Below, piece after piece: positions 1-12,133 of a stretch of 64,000 nt of DNA; within the stretch, counting starts at the first letter, position 1; each line of letters opens with the position of its first letter. Location of the stretch: the NCBI GenBank assembly GCA_943787175.1, contig CALSLK010000014.1, positions 80,131 to 144,130 of the forward strand. Direction: 5' to 3'. The DNA comes from an uncultured Alphaproteobacteria bacterium (lineage in GTDB: Bacteria; Pseudomonadota; Alphaproteobacteria; SP197). The translations under genes were made by a program, and so were the position numbers. The notes below the pieces were generated by a model. That model saw only the letters and a list, made by a program, of their open reading frames with translations, was not told the DNA's origin and searched no databases.

Positions 1-818
1 GTCGATTGCAGGCGCGAAGATCCCGCTGAACGGTGCGGCCAGCGCTTCGATTCCTGTCACGAACTGCGTGTTGGGCGCAGGCTCTTCTGGCTCCGCCTTG
101 AGAACGCCCAGATGCACGAGCAGGCGCCGTGTGCCGGCAGCACCCAGCGCCACTGCGTGACGATCCACACCGCCCCCGCCGCTCAACTCGGCCGAGATGA
201 AAGGCGTGCCCTGCCGGTTGGCTGCAGGGTCAAGCCCGCTTCCGGCATCGCGCCCGTGCATGACATAGGTAAAGGGCGCACCGAACGCCTCGGCCATTGC
301 CATGTTGGCGGCTGAAAGCTCCGCATCATCGGCCAGGCAGACAAAGGCGCAGTTGACGTAATGGGCCTGGCGCCCGCCGGAATGAAGGTCGATGCCGCCG
401 TCGCACAAGCGGGAACAGCACGCTATCGAGATAATGTGCGATCACCGCCGTGGGACCACCCGACGGATCACCAGGAAAACTGCGGTTCATGTTGCCGCCA
501 TCCAGGGGCGAAACCCGATGGTTATCCAGCATGGCGGGATAGTTGAGTGCCGGCATCAGAATCAGGCGGCCCGTGATGTCGCCAGGCGGGAGCGCGTGGA
601 AGAGGTCACGCACGATCACCTGACCCTCATATTCATCTCCGTGATTGCCTGCCGTGACCAGCGCCGTGGGGCCCGGTCCATTGTTGATCACAGCAATTGG
701 TACCGGGATCACACCCATCGAATGCTGGTTGTCGGAATGCACGAGATCAAGCGTACCTGCGTGTTTCCCAGGCGCATCCAGATCAAGATTGCAGGTGATG
801 GGGTTGCTTTCACTCATG
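1..818 (-). CDS. AstE/AspA-family zinc hydrolase (succinylglutamate desuccinylase/aspartoacylase-like), C-terminus off window, one frameshift
   Basis: Zinc-dependent amidohydrolase of the AstE/AspA (M14-like) family, which removes an acyl group from N-acyl amino acids or related small amides; the substrate cannot be told here. From ATG 818 the protein shows the zinc motif GNHGDEYEG (His about residue 59), the arginine motif NMNRSFPGD near 110 and, in the next frame, DLHSGG carrying the third zinc ligand. The two frames join near 400-410, where one extra base at GTGCGAC explains the break. Conserved family sequence on both sides argues for a sequencing error. The start lies four bases after the rodA stop, so it is probably the last gene transcribed with the rod-shape operon. 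The reading frame is still open at base 1, so the C-terminal domain is missing. Confidence 0.75.
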
Positions 819-821
819 GGC

Positions 822-1988
822 TCAGAACGGCCCCTGGCTCGAACCTCGTCCGACCGGCATGTCGCGATGCACATGCACGTTGGCCAGCAGTCCAAAGCCC
901 ACCATCAGCGTGATCATCGCCGTGCCGCCATAGGAGATCAGCGGCAGGGGCACACCCACGACCGGGATCAATCCCGTCACCATGGCGATGTTGATGAAGA
1001 CATAAAGCGAGAACGTGACCACCACGCCCAGCGCGAGAAGGCGGCCGAACTGGCTGCTGCTCCGCAACGCCACGCCAAAGCCATAGGCAATGATCAGCAG
1101 GTAAAGCGCGATCAGCAGCAGGGCACCCACCATGCCCAGTTCTTCGGCCAGCATGGTGAAGATGAAATCGGTCTGCTTTTCAGGCAGGAAACTCAAATGG
1201 CTTTGCGTGCCTTCCAGGAATCCCTTGCCGAACAGTCCGCCAGATCCCAGGGCAATCTTTGACTGGGTGATATGGTAACCCGCCCCAAGCGGGTCGCTCG
1301 CCGGGTCCCAGAACGTCAGCACCCGTTGCTTCTGATAATCGTGCAGCAGGCTCCAGGCCACGGGCAGCGAACCCAACGTCAACAGCGCACCACCGACGAA
1401 CCAGCGCAGCGCAACACCGGCAAGAAACATCAGCGTCACACCACCTGCCACGATCATCACGGCCGTACCCAGATCAGGCTGGCGCATGACCATTGCGGTT
1501 GGCACACAGATCAACAGGCAGGGCACGATCAGGCTGGTCCACTTGCGTGTCTGCTCAGCATTCAGACCGTGGAAGTAACGCGCGATGGCAAGAACCAGAG
1601 CAATCTTCATGATCTCTGAGGGCTGAAGCTGGAACCGGAATCCCGGCAGGTCGATCTCGATCCAGCGCTGCGCACCCATGCCGATGCTGCCCTTCACCTC
1701 CACGGCGATCAGAAGCACCAGCGCCAGCGCATAGATGACATAGGCAAAGCGGTGAATCCGGCTGATATCGATCAGCGCAATCGAGAGCAGGAGCGCCAGG
1801 CCCAGCGCAAACCGGATCATCTGGGCCAGCGCCCAGGGTCGCAATTCGCCGCCTGCCGCAGAATAAAGCATGGCAAACCCCAGGCCTGCCGTCAGCAACA
1901 GCAGGGCAATCAGCCCCCAGCTCATGGCGCCCAGTTTTTCGGTCAGGCTCAGGTTATCGGGTCCAAAACGACCACTCCAGGCGACCAT
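822..1988 (-). CDS. rodA: Rod shape-determining protein RodA (SEDS peptidoglycan glycosyltransferase)
   Basis: SEDS-family polytopic membrane protein that polymerises lipid II glycan strands together with PBP2 during lateral wall growth. It has 388 residues with about ten hydrophobic segments. Family landmarks are present: QPSEIMKIALVLAIARYF (about 121-138), RQPDLGTA near 169, the extracellular loop with LPEKQTDFIF carrying the essential Asp, and the C-terminal VPLPLISYGGTA. Length is normal and the frame is intact. It sits two bases downstream of mrdA, its functional partner, in the order mreB-mreC-mreD-mrdA-rodA that is standard in proteobacteria. FtsW at 62-63 kb is the divisome paralogue in the same window. 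Confidence 0.95.
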   Translation of the reverse strand: MVAWSGRFGPDNLSLTEKLGAMSWGLIALLLLTAGLGFAMLYSAAGGELRPWALAQMIRFALGLALLLSIALIDISRIHRFAYVIYALALVLLIAVEVKGSIGMGAQRWIEIDLPGFRFQLQPSEIMKIALVLAIARYFHGLNAEQTRKWTSLIVPCLLICVPTAMVMRQPDLGTAVMIVAGGVTLMFLAGVALRWFVGGALLTLGSLPVAWSLLHDYQKQRVLTFWDPASDPLGAGYHITQSKIALGSGGLFGKGFLEGTQSHLSFLPEKQTDFIFTMLAEELGMVGALLLIALYLLIIAYGFGVALRSSSQFGRLLALGVVVTFSLYVFINIAMVTGLIPVVGVPLPLISYGGTAMITLMVGFGLLANVHVHRDMPVGRGSSQGPF

Positions 1989-1990
1989 GC

Positions 1991-3851
1991 TCAGACCTCC
2001 TGGCCCGGCAGGCCGCCGGCATCGTCATGGGGCCAGCGCACGGATTGACGCCGCTGGGCCTCGCGCAACACATCACGTGCCACCGGCGCTGCGGCTGTTG
2101 ACCCGCCGCCGCCATGTTCGATCACAACAGCACAGGCATAACGCGGTGCATGGAGCGGTGCATAGGCGACAAACAGCGCATGATCGCGTTCGTTCCATGG
2201 GATGTCTTCCAGATCCCGGTTTGCCTCGCGATCCGCAGTGGTAATGCGGCGCACCTGGGCGGTCCCGGTCTTGCCCGCCATCTCCATGCCCTCATCTTCG
2301 ATCCGTGCGCCATAAGCAGTCCCGCCAACGGGGTCGTTGACCACGGCAACCATGCCTTCGCGCACCACCGCCAGCACTTCGGGGTCAATGTTGAGCGTCT
2401 CGAAAAACGGGACGTCGGGCCCAGTGGTTGAACGTGCAATGCGCGGCATGACCTTGGACGTCCCGTTGCCAAGGCGCGCAGCCATCACGGCAAGCTGCAT
2501 CGGCGTGGCCAGCATGTAACCCTGCCCGATAGCCACATTCAGGGTCTCGCCACCCAACCAGCTCTCACCGATCACGGATTCCTTCCAGGCTTTGGTCGGC
2601 ACAAGCCCGGCGCGTTCACCGGTCAGTTCGATATTCGTCACGGCGCCAAATCCGAAGCGCTCGGCCATCTCGGCAATCTTGTCGACACCAACCTGATGGG
2701 CAACGTCATAGAAATAGACGTCACAGGACTGTTTCAGCGCTTCGACCATGCCCACATGCCCATGCCCCCAGCGCCGCCAGCAATGGAAGGTGTGATTGCC
2801 CAGGGTGTAGTGGCCGGGGCAATAGACCGTATCCTCTGGTGCCATCAGCCCCATTTCCAGGGCAGCCATGGCCACGATCATCTTGAACGTCGAACCCGGT
2901 GGATACTGACCTGCGATGGCCTTGTTGATCAGCGGCGCCTTGGGATCGTTCAGCAGCGCCTGCCATGCCTCGCTGGTCAGTCCCTGGTTGAACGCGTTGG
3001 GATCAAACGCGGGCGAGGAGACCAGCGCCAACACATCGCCGTTCAACAGGTCCATGACCACGACCGACCCGGCCTCTTCGCCCAGGGTTCGGGCAGCAAA
3101 GCCCTGCAGGCCCATGTCGATGGTCAGGGTCAGGTCCTCACCGGTCGCGGCGTCCTGGCGCGCAATCTCGCGGATCACCCGGCCATAGGCATTGACCTCG
3201 ACCTGGCGTGTCCCGGCGTTACCACGCAGTTCGGTCTCGAAAATCTTCTCGACCCCGTTCTTGCCGGTCCGGAATCCCGGTAGTTCAAGCAACGGATCGG
3301 CAGCAGTAAGCTCGGCCTCCGAGACCGCGCCGACATAGCCGGTAACATGGGCTGCCAATTCGCTATAGGGGTAGAAGCGGCTTTGGCCTTCCTCGATCAG
3401 AACGCCCGGCAGTTCGGGCAGGTTGACCTCGATACGGGTCACCTCGCTCCACGACAGGCCTTCACGCACAGTCACCGGCACAAAGTCGCTGCGCCGGCTG
3501 GTTTCCTTCAGGACCCAGCGAATGTCGCTTTCGGAGAGGTCGATCAGCGCAGCGATGCGGTCCAGCGTATCGGCAACACTTTCAGTCTGTTCGGAGACCA
3601 GGACCAGTTGATAGGTCTGACGGTTGATGGCAATGCCTTCACCAAACCGGTCGGTGATCCGGCCGCGCAGCGGCGGCAGAAGGCGCATGTTGATCCGGTT
3701 GTCATCGGCAAGCATGCGATAGGTGTCGGCCTCAACGACCTGCAGGTAATAGAGACGGCCAACCAGGCCAGAGACCAGAAGGACCTGCCCCACCGGCAAG
3801 AAACAATGCGCGACGGGTGAACTGTTTGCGCTGATCGATATCTCCGCGCAT
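1991..3851 (-). CDS. mrdA: Penicillin-binding protein 2 (elongasome transpeptidase), one frameshift near N-terminus
   Basis: Class B PBP that cross-links peptidoglycan of the lateral wall with RodA. The true start is ATG 3851 (MRGDIDQRKQFTRRALFLAG), followed by the membrane anchor and the PBP dimerisation domain. The transpeptidase motifs are all visible: SxxK as GSTFKM (near residue 320), SxN region KQSCD (near 374) and KTG as GKTGTAQV (near 530). Frame is lost at about 3791-3796 within a run of four C; removing one base gives 1860 nt, i.e. 619 codons plus stop, a normal PBP2 length. A longer upstream reading in the second frame is an artefact of that insertion. The gene starts right after the mreD stop and ends two bases before rodA. 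Confidence 0.92.
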
Positions 3852-3852
3852 G

Positions 3853-4386
3853 TCAGCCCCGGTTGTGCAGCGGCGTGCGCGGCATCGGCAGCAACACCTG
3901 GCAGCGTGTCAGAACCCAGGAGACCGGCGGGAACAGAATCGTGGTCAGGGCCGCCTGCAGCAGAACCGGCAAGATCTCCAGACCGGCAAACAGATAGATC
4001 GATGCCAGCAGCCATTGCAGCAACGCTGCAGGCAGGGCGACCAGGACAAACCCGGACCACAGCACATGGAACGGCTTGCCAATGAAGAACCGCTGTTGCG
4101 CCAGCACCACCCGGCGCAAGACCAGCAGAACCAAAGCGCTGACACCAAGGGGCGCCCCCGTTACCAGATCAGCAACCAGTCCAATCGCAAAGGCCGCGCC
4201 ATAGGTCATCAGGTCAGGCCGGTAGATCACCCAGAAGAACACGGCAATCACCCCCATCTGCGGCATGATCTGCCCGACATGGCCGATATAGAGCGGCGTT
4301 GCCGCAATCAGGACCAACACGATACCGGTAAGCGGCGGCGCTAGCGCCACCAGACCCTGGCGCAGCTTGCCAACCTTGCCGTCCAT
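3853..4386 (-). CDS. mreD: Rod shape-determining protein MreD
   Basis: Small integral membrane component of the MreBCD elongation complex. It has 177 residues with five or six hydrophobic segments, consistent with MreD, and includes the acidic/aromatic stretch VIYRPDLMTYGAAFAIGLVA typical of the family. Its ATG overlaps the mreC stop (TAATG), indicating translational coupling, and its stop lies next to the mrdA start. MreD is poorly conserved in sequence, so the assignment leans on size, topology and position between mreC and mrdA; all three agree. Confidence 0.9.
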   Translation of the reverse strand: MDGKVGKLRQGLVALAPPLTGIVLVLIAATPLYIGHVGQIMPQMGVIAVFFWVIYRPDLMTYGAAFAIGLVADLVTGAPLGVSALVLLVLRRVVLAQQRFFIGKPFHVLWSGFVLVALPAALLQWLLASIYLFAGLEILPVLLQAALTTILFPPVSWVLTRCQVLLPMPRTPLHNRG

Positions 4387-5246
4387 TACCAGAGCTGTCC
4401 TGTTGCGCCAGCCTCTCGTGTTGTGGGAAGCAGGCCCGGAAGCGCATAGTCGAGCACACGCACGAATTCCACGCGACCGGGCTCAACAAACGGCGTCACA
4501 AACCAGATACCGTCCTCAAATCCGGTCACCACGCCAACGGGCAGACCTGGAGGCAGCATGCCGCCCTCTCCTGACGTCACGAGCCGTTCGCCGATCTGCA
4601 CGTTGGCACCATCGGTCACAAACATCAGGGACAGAATGTTGGAGTTATCGCCTGCCACCACAGCCGGTGCCCGGCTCGATTCCAGCGCCACGGGAACCCG
4701 GCTGTTGAGATCGGTCAGCAGCAGGATGCGAGCACTGCGTGTACCCAGCTCTACGATACGCCCCATGACACCATCATCGGTCACGGCCGCCTGGCCCACG
4801 GCAATACCATCATGGGTGCCTGCATTGATCAGGGCGGTGCGCACAAAGTTACCACTCGACATGCCGATCAGCCGCGCCGTCACAAATGCGTTGCGCGGTT
4901 CGGCAACGGTCGAAAGCAGCTCGCGGAAATCCTTGTTTTCGGCGTCGAGCTGACGCGCGGTCGCCTGCCAGTGCAACAGACGGCGGTTCTCTTCGCGCAG
5001 CGCCACGTTTTCATCGTAGACATCAAAGAAATGATCGACCCTGGCAATCCCGGAATCAATCGCTGCCATGGGGCGCGAGACGACCGCGATTACTGGCGCC
5101 AGGACATCGACAGCCTGGGCTCGCACGCTGGAAACTGCAGGGTGTTCAATGCGGCTGAGCACCATCAGCCCGATCGCCAGACCGGCAAACAGCGGAAACG
5201 CAAAACGCTGGACCGCACTGCCCAAGGAGAGCGCCGATTTCAGCAT
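4386..5246 (-). CDS. mreC: Rod shape-determining protein MreC
   Basis: Periplasmic scaffold of the elongasome that binds PBP2 and links it to MreB/MreD. It has 286 residues: a cytoplasmic N-terminus, one membrane helix (about 15-32), a coiled-coil segment (about 70-105, rich in Arg, Glu, Leu) and the two-lobed beta domain with VGQAAVTDDGVMGRI and LLTDLNSRVPV. Frame and length are normal. The short gap to mreB (35 bases) and the one-base overlap with mreD support a single operon. Confidence 0.95.
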   Translation of the reverse strand: MLKSALSLGSAVQRFAFPLFAGLAIGLMVLSRIEHPAVSSVRAQAVDVLAPVIAVVSRPMAAIDSGIARVDHFFDVYDENVALREENRRLLHWQATARQLDAENKDFRELLSTVAEPRNAFVTARLIGMSSGNFVRTALINAGTHDGIAVGQAAVTDDGVMGRIVELGTRSARILLLTDLNSRVPVALESSRAPAVVAGDNSNILSLMFVTDGANVQIGERLVTSGEGGMLPPGLPVGVVTGFEDGIWFVTPFVEPGRVEFVRVLDYALPGLLPTTREAGATGQLW

Positions 5247-5280
5247 CTGCCGTTGGCCTCCTCTGCGCCTATCTCAACCC

Positions 5281-7722
<2,442 letters not shown>

Positions 7723-7730
7723 TCACATGA

Positions 7731-8240
7731 CTAAATCGGGTCGGGCCCGCGCGAGATAGCGACGACGCCGGTTCGGGATACATCGACCAGGCCCAGGGGG
7801 CGCATCAGGTCGACAAAGGCCGAGATCTTCTCGAGCGACCCCGTAATCTCGAAAACAAACGAATTGATCGTGCTGTCGACTGCGCGCGCCCGAAAAATGT
7901 CGGCGATGCGCAGTGCTTCGACACGGGTTTCGCCACTGCTCGATACCTTCACCAGCGCCAGTTCCCGCTCGATATAGGGGCCCTCAACGGTCAGGTCGCT
8001 GGCCCGGTGTACCGGTACCAGGCGCTGCAGCTGCGCCTTGATCTGGGTGATCACCATCTCGGTGCCGCTGGTCACGATCGTGATGCGCGAAAGATGCGCA
8101 GCGGCATCCACCTCGCTCACGGTCAGGGAATCGATGTTGTAGCCCCGGCCAGAAAACAGACCGATGACACGCGCCAGAACTCCTGGCTCGTTATCGACCA
8201 GAACGGCGATGGTGGCTTTGCGTTGTTCAGATTTGATCAC
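7731..8240 (-). CDS. ilvN: Acetolactate synthase small (regulatory) subunit
   Basis: Regulatory subunit that activates the large subunit and confers valine feedback inhibition. The GTG start at 8240 gives VIKSEQRKATIAVLVDNEPG, the normal family beginning, with an ACT domain over the first 75 residues (NEPGVLARVIGLFSGRGYNI, then DAAAHLSRITIV). The C-terminal small-subunit domain contains EGPYIERELALVKV and FVFEITGSLEKI. The stop of ilvB lies 82 bases upstream and ilvC starts 62 bases downstream. The reading frame runs on upstream of 8240, but that stretch has no family similarity. Confidence 0.93.
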   Translation of the reverse strand: MIKSEQRKATIAVLVDNEPGVLARVIGLFSGRGYNIDSLTVSEVDAAAHLSRITIVTSGTEMVITQIKAQLQRLVPVHRASDLTVEGPYIERELALVKVSSSGETRVEALRIADIFRARAVDSTINSFVFEITGSLEKISAFVDLMRPLGLVDVSRTGVVAISRGPDPI

Positions 8241-8322
8241 GATGAAATTTCCCGGCGCGGGTCGTGCGGCCCCATGGCTCGAACGACGAATTGACGAAGA
8301 CGGTGGCAGTCGCGGTAAACGC

Positions 8323-10095
8323 CTATACCAGTGCCATGCCCTCGTCCGTGGAAGCCGCATCGAGCACCGCCTGCTCGTCAGGGCTCATGGTGAGCTGATT
8401 GTGCGCCGCACCCGCTGGAATCATCGGATAGACGTTCTCGTTGGGATCGACTTCAACATCGACAATCACCGCGCTGGGCGTGGCAATCATCTCAGCGATC
8501 ACGTCGTCCAGCTTTTCGGGATCAGACACGCGCAGCCCGACCGCCCCGAAGGATTCCGCCAGCTTCACAAAATCGGGCAGCGAATCCATGTAGCTTTCCG
8601 AATAACGCCCGCCAAAGAAGAACTCCTGCCACTGGCGGACCATGCCCATCCAGCGGTTGTTCAGGATGAAGACCTTCACCGGCAGGCGGTACTGGGCCAG
8701 CGTCGCCATTTCCTGAATGTTCATCAGGATCGAGGCTTCACCCGCAACATCAATGCACAGCGCGTCAGGATGGGCCACCTGCACACCCATGGCGGCCGGC
8801 AGGCCGTACCCCATGGTTCCCAGACCGCCTGATGTCATCCAGTGGTTGGGCTTCTCGAAATCAAGGAACTGGGCAGCCCACATCTGATGCTGGCCCACCT
8901 CGGTCGAGATGAAGACATCGTCACGGCCCTTCAAATGGGCATTGAGACGCTCCAGCGCATACTGCGGCTTGATGATCTCGCCAGCCTGCGTGTACTTGAA
9001 CGACTTGCGGGCACGCCAGCCTTCGATTTCATCCCACCAGGACGCCAGCGCCTTACCGTCGCATTTGGCCTGGCGCGATTTCCAGACCTTGATGATGTCT
9101 TCCAGGACGATAGGCGCAATCGCCGATTATCGGCACATCGACCGCGATGTTCTTGTTGATCGAGGACGCATCGATATCGATGTGGATTTTCTTGGAGTCC
9201 GGCGAAAACGCATCCAGACGACCGGTCACCCGGTCATCAAACCGCGCGCCGACGCACAACATGACATCGCAATCATGCATGCACATGTTGGCTTCCAGCG
9301 AACCGTGCATGCCCGACCATGCCGATGAAGTTCTTGTGCGACGCAGGCAATGCGCCAAGCCCCATCAGGGTCAGCGTCGTGGGTGCGCCGGTCAGGTCAG
9401 CCAGATTGGTCAGCAGCTGCGACGCCGCCGGCCCCGCGTTGATCACGCCACCGCCGGCATAGATCAGCGGCTTCTTGGCGTTGGCCAGCAATTCGACAGC
9501 TTGTTCGATCTTGGAGAGATCGCCTTTGACCTGCGGATTGTAACTGCGATGACGTGCCTTGGCAGGCGGCAGGTATTCACCCAGAGCCGTCATGACATCC
9601 TTGGGCAAGTCCACCACGACCGGTCCCGGCCTGCCGCTTTTGGCGACATGGAACGCCTCATGGATGGTCCGCGCCAGATCCTCGATCTTCTTCACCAGGT
9701 AATTGTGCTTGGTGCAGGGCCGCGTGATGCCCACGGTATCGGCTTCCTGGAATGCATCGTTGCCGATCAGGTGCGTTGGCAACCTGGCCGGTCAGACAGA
9801 CCACCGGAATCGAATCCATCAGCGCGTCGGTCAGGCCGGTCACGCAATTGGTCGCGCCGGGACCCGACGTCACCAGCACAACGCCGACCTTGCCGGTCGA
9901 GCGTGCATAACCCTCAGCCGCATGCACGGCCCCGCCTTCCTGACGGACAAGGATGTGACGCAGGTGATTCTGTTGGAAGATGGCATCGTAGATCGGCAGT
10001 ACCGCGCCGCCGGGATATCCGAACAGAACGTCTACACCCTGGTCGACCAGAGCTTTGACGAGTATTTCGGAGCCGGTCATGCGGTCCTGGGCCAC
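8323..10095 (-). CDS. ilvB: Acetolactate synthase large (catalytic) subunit, three frameshifts in this sequence
   Basis: Thiamine-diphosphate enzyme that condenses pyruvate with pyruvate or 2-oxobutyrate, the first step of valine/isoleucine synthesis. The likely start is GTG 10095, preceded eight bases upstream by GGAGG (10104-10108); ATG 10062 region (MTGSEIL) is less well placed. Motifs are [16 protein letters not shown] (N-terminal PYR domain), [15 protein letters not shown] with the catalytic Glu, SGPGATN, the FAD/middle domain with [12 protein letters not shown], and the ThDP site [14 protein letters not shown] to ILNNRWMG. Frame changes occur at about 9780, 9310 and 9105; the segments join into one continuous family sequence of about 590 residues. 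The C-terminal 200 residues are uninterrupted. Confidence 0.92.
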
Positions 10096-10241
10096 GGTAT
10101 CATCCTCCAGCAACGGGCCAGCCTGTCGGCCCTTGTGCCTAAGTGGTTACAAAAACTTCGCTGCAATGCACAACGCACATGACATAGACACGTCAAAGCG
10201 GCGCGGCACAAGGCTCCGCGCGGCATCACAAGGGGCGGAAA

Positions 10242-11210
10242 CTAAGCCGGAGAGGCTTTCTGGGTCAATAAAAACCGAATTGTTGCAGAAATTGCAGTTT
10301 CTGCTGCCTCGTCAAAGCCAAATGCTTCAATCCTGATCGCGTCGCTGACCTGGTTGCGGAACCAGGTGGACTGGCGTTTGGCATAACGCCTGGTCCCGGT
10401 CTTGGCGCGCGTCACGGCTTCCTCGCGTTCCAGTTCACCCGTTTCCGCCGCAAGCAACTCGGCAACACCAAGCGCGCGCATCGCCGGAAGAGAGGAATCG
10501 AGGTTTCGCGCAGAAAGCCTGCGCACTTCTTCGCGTGCTCCGTTTGCGATCATGGCATCGAACCTTGCATCACAGAGGTCATAAAGCGCCTGACGCGGCG
10601 GCATCAGCGTGATGAACAGCAGCGGCCCGTTCCAGCCACCCTCACGCGGCATCTCCTGCCAATCCGATAAAGGTCTCCCGGTCGCTTCCATGACCTCCAG
10701 CGCCCGCTGAATGCGTTGGCTGTCGCCAGGTGCCAACCCGGCCGCCAGTTTCGGGTCACGTGTTGCCAGCTCATCATGCAGTGCGGCTGAACCTTCTGTA
10801 TCCATGCGGCGTGTGTAGTTCTCACGGATCGTCTCGGGCACGTCTGGAATCGGTGACATGCCGTACCGGAAGGCATTGAGATAGAACCCGGTGCCACCAA
10901 CAAGAATGGGTACGCTCCCGCGCTTTTCGACCGATTGCGCCATCGCCCTGGCTTCTTCCTGCCAGAGTCCGACCGAACAACGCCGCGCCGCATCCATGTG
11001 CCCGAAAAGGTGATGCGTACAACGCAAGAGATCCTCGGCCTTCGGCCGCGCGGTCAGAACCTGCAGATCGCCATAGACCTGCATGCTGTCGGCATTGATC
11101 AGCTCGCCGCCAATCGCCTCCGCCATGCGCAGCGCCAGCCCGGACTTGCCCGAGGCCGTGGGGCCACCCAACAGGATCACCGGACCGCTTGTCTGCTTGG
11201 CGGGCACCAC
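10242..11210 (-). CDS. miaA: tRNA dimethylallyltransferase
   Basis: Adds the dimethylallyl group to adenosine 37 of tRNAs that read UNN codons. It has 322 residues: P-loop GPTASGKS at about 16-23, substrate motif NADSMQVYGDLQVLTARP, LVGGTGFYLNAF, the RIQRALEV helix, and the C-terminal KRQSTWFRNQ that contacts tRNA. The start is one of two adjacent GTG codons right after a TAG. The gene is divergent from serB with only 13 bases between the two starts, so at least one promoter must lie inside a coding sequence or one message has almost no leader. Confidence 0.94.
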   Translation of the reverse strand: MVPAKQTSGPVILLGGPTASGKSGLALRMAEAIGGELINADSMQVYGDLQVLTARPKAEDLLRCTHHLFGHMDAARRCSVGLWQEEARAMAQSVEKRGSVPILVGGTGFYLNAFRYGMSPIPDVPETIRENYTRRMDTEGSAALHDELATRDPKLAAGLAPGDSQRIQRALEVMEATGRPLSDWQEMPREGGWNGPLLFITLMPPRQALYDLCDARFDAMIANGAREEVRRLSARNLDSSLPAMRALGVAELLAAETGELEREEAVTRAKTGTRRYAKRQSTWFRNQVSDAIRIEAFGFDEAAETAISATIRFLLTQKASPA

Positions 11211-11223
11211 CTAGATTCCCGCC

Positions 11224-12108
11224 ATGGAATTTGCACTCACTCTGGTTGGCCAGCCCCAGGGCCCCACCATCACCGAGATTGCCACGTCTGCTGCCGGACG
11301 CCTGCGCGGCCAGTTGCTCTGGCTGGACGAAGACCATGCCGCCGATATCCTGTTCGATGCGCCCGGTGATGCAGGCGCGAACGAGATTGCCGCCGCTCTC
11401 ATCGGGGACCACCCCATCGACATGGCGGTCCAGCCACGCCACGGACGCGCCAAGAAGTTGCTGGTGGGCGATATGGATTCCACATTCATCACCGTTGAGT
11501 GCATCGATGTTCTGGCCGCCCGCGCCGGATTGGGTGATGCGGTGGCCGCGATTACGCAATCGAGCATAAGGGGCGAACTCGATTTCAGCGACTCGTTGCG
11601 TGAACGCGTTGCACTTCTGGAAGGGGCGAGCGAAAGCCTGCTTCTGGATGCCTGGAATGAAGACGTTGCCATGACGCCTGGCGGCAAGACTCTACTGGCC
11701 ACCATGGCACACCACGGCGCGCAAACTGCGCTGGTCTCGGGCGGCTTCACCTGGTTCACCGAACGGGTCGTCGCCCAACTGGGGTTTGATCATCATCGCG
11801 CCAACGTTCTGGAAATCCACGACGGCAGGATCACGGGCAAGGTGACCGAACCGGTGCTCGACCGCGACGCAAAACGGATCATTCTGGGAGAACTTCACCG
11901 CAGCCTTGGCCTCTCCATTGCTGAAACCCTGACCGTCGGCGATGGCGCCAACGATATCGCCATGCTCAGGGCAGCAGGCTTGGGCATTGCCTATCACCCG
12001 GTTCCGGCTGCCGCACAGGCCGCTGATGCGACCGTCCTTCACGGCGACCTTACCACTTTGCTCTTTTACCAGGGCTATTGCCGCGAAGAGTTCGTAGCGG
12101 TGATCTGA
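11224..12108 (+). CDS. serB: Phosphoserine phosphatase
   Basis: HAD-superfamily enzyme for the last step of serine synthesis. It has 294 residues. An N-terminal 75-residue domain precedes the HAD core, which shows motif I DMDSTFI (nucleophile Asp, about 82-88), EGASESLL in the cap, motif II VSGGFTWF, the Lys of motif III in DRDAKRIIL, and motif IV VGDGANDIAML. The C-terminus (YHPVPAAAQAADATV) is the usual end of SerB. Convergent with degP, only 25 bases between the two stop codons, with no room for a separate terminator. Confidence 0.95.
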   Translation: MEFALTLVGQPQGPTITEIATSAAGRLRGQLLWLDEDHAADILFDAPGDAGANEIAAALIGDHPIDMAVQPRHGRAKKLLVGDMDSTFITVECIDVLAARAGLGDAVAAITQSSIRGELDFSDSLRERVALLEGASESLLLDAWNEDVAMTPGGKTLLATMAHHGAQTALVSGGFTWFTERVVAQLGFDHHRANVLEIHDGRITGKVTEPVLDRDAKRIILGELHRSLGLSIAETLTVGDGANDIAMLRAAGLGIAYHPVPAAAQAADATVLHGDLTTLLFYQGYCREEFVAVI

Positions 12109-12133
12109 ACCAGTCTGCGCGAGAATCCCGCCC

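Noticed and set aside
10115..10132. Attenuator hairpin in the ilvB leader (GGGCC/GGCCC)
   Set aside because: Only five pairs, no alternative structure and no leader peptide rich in branched-chain codons.
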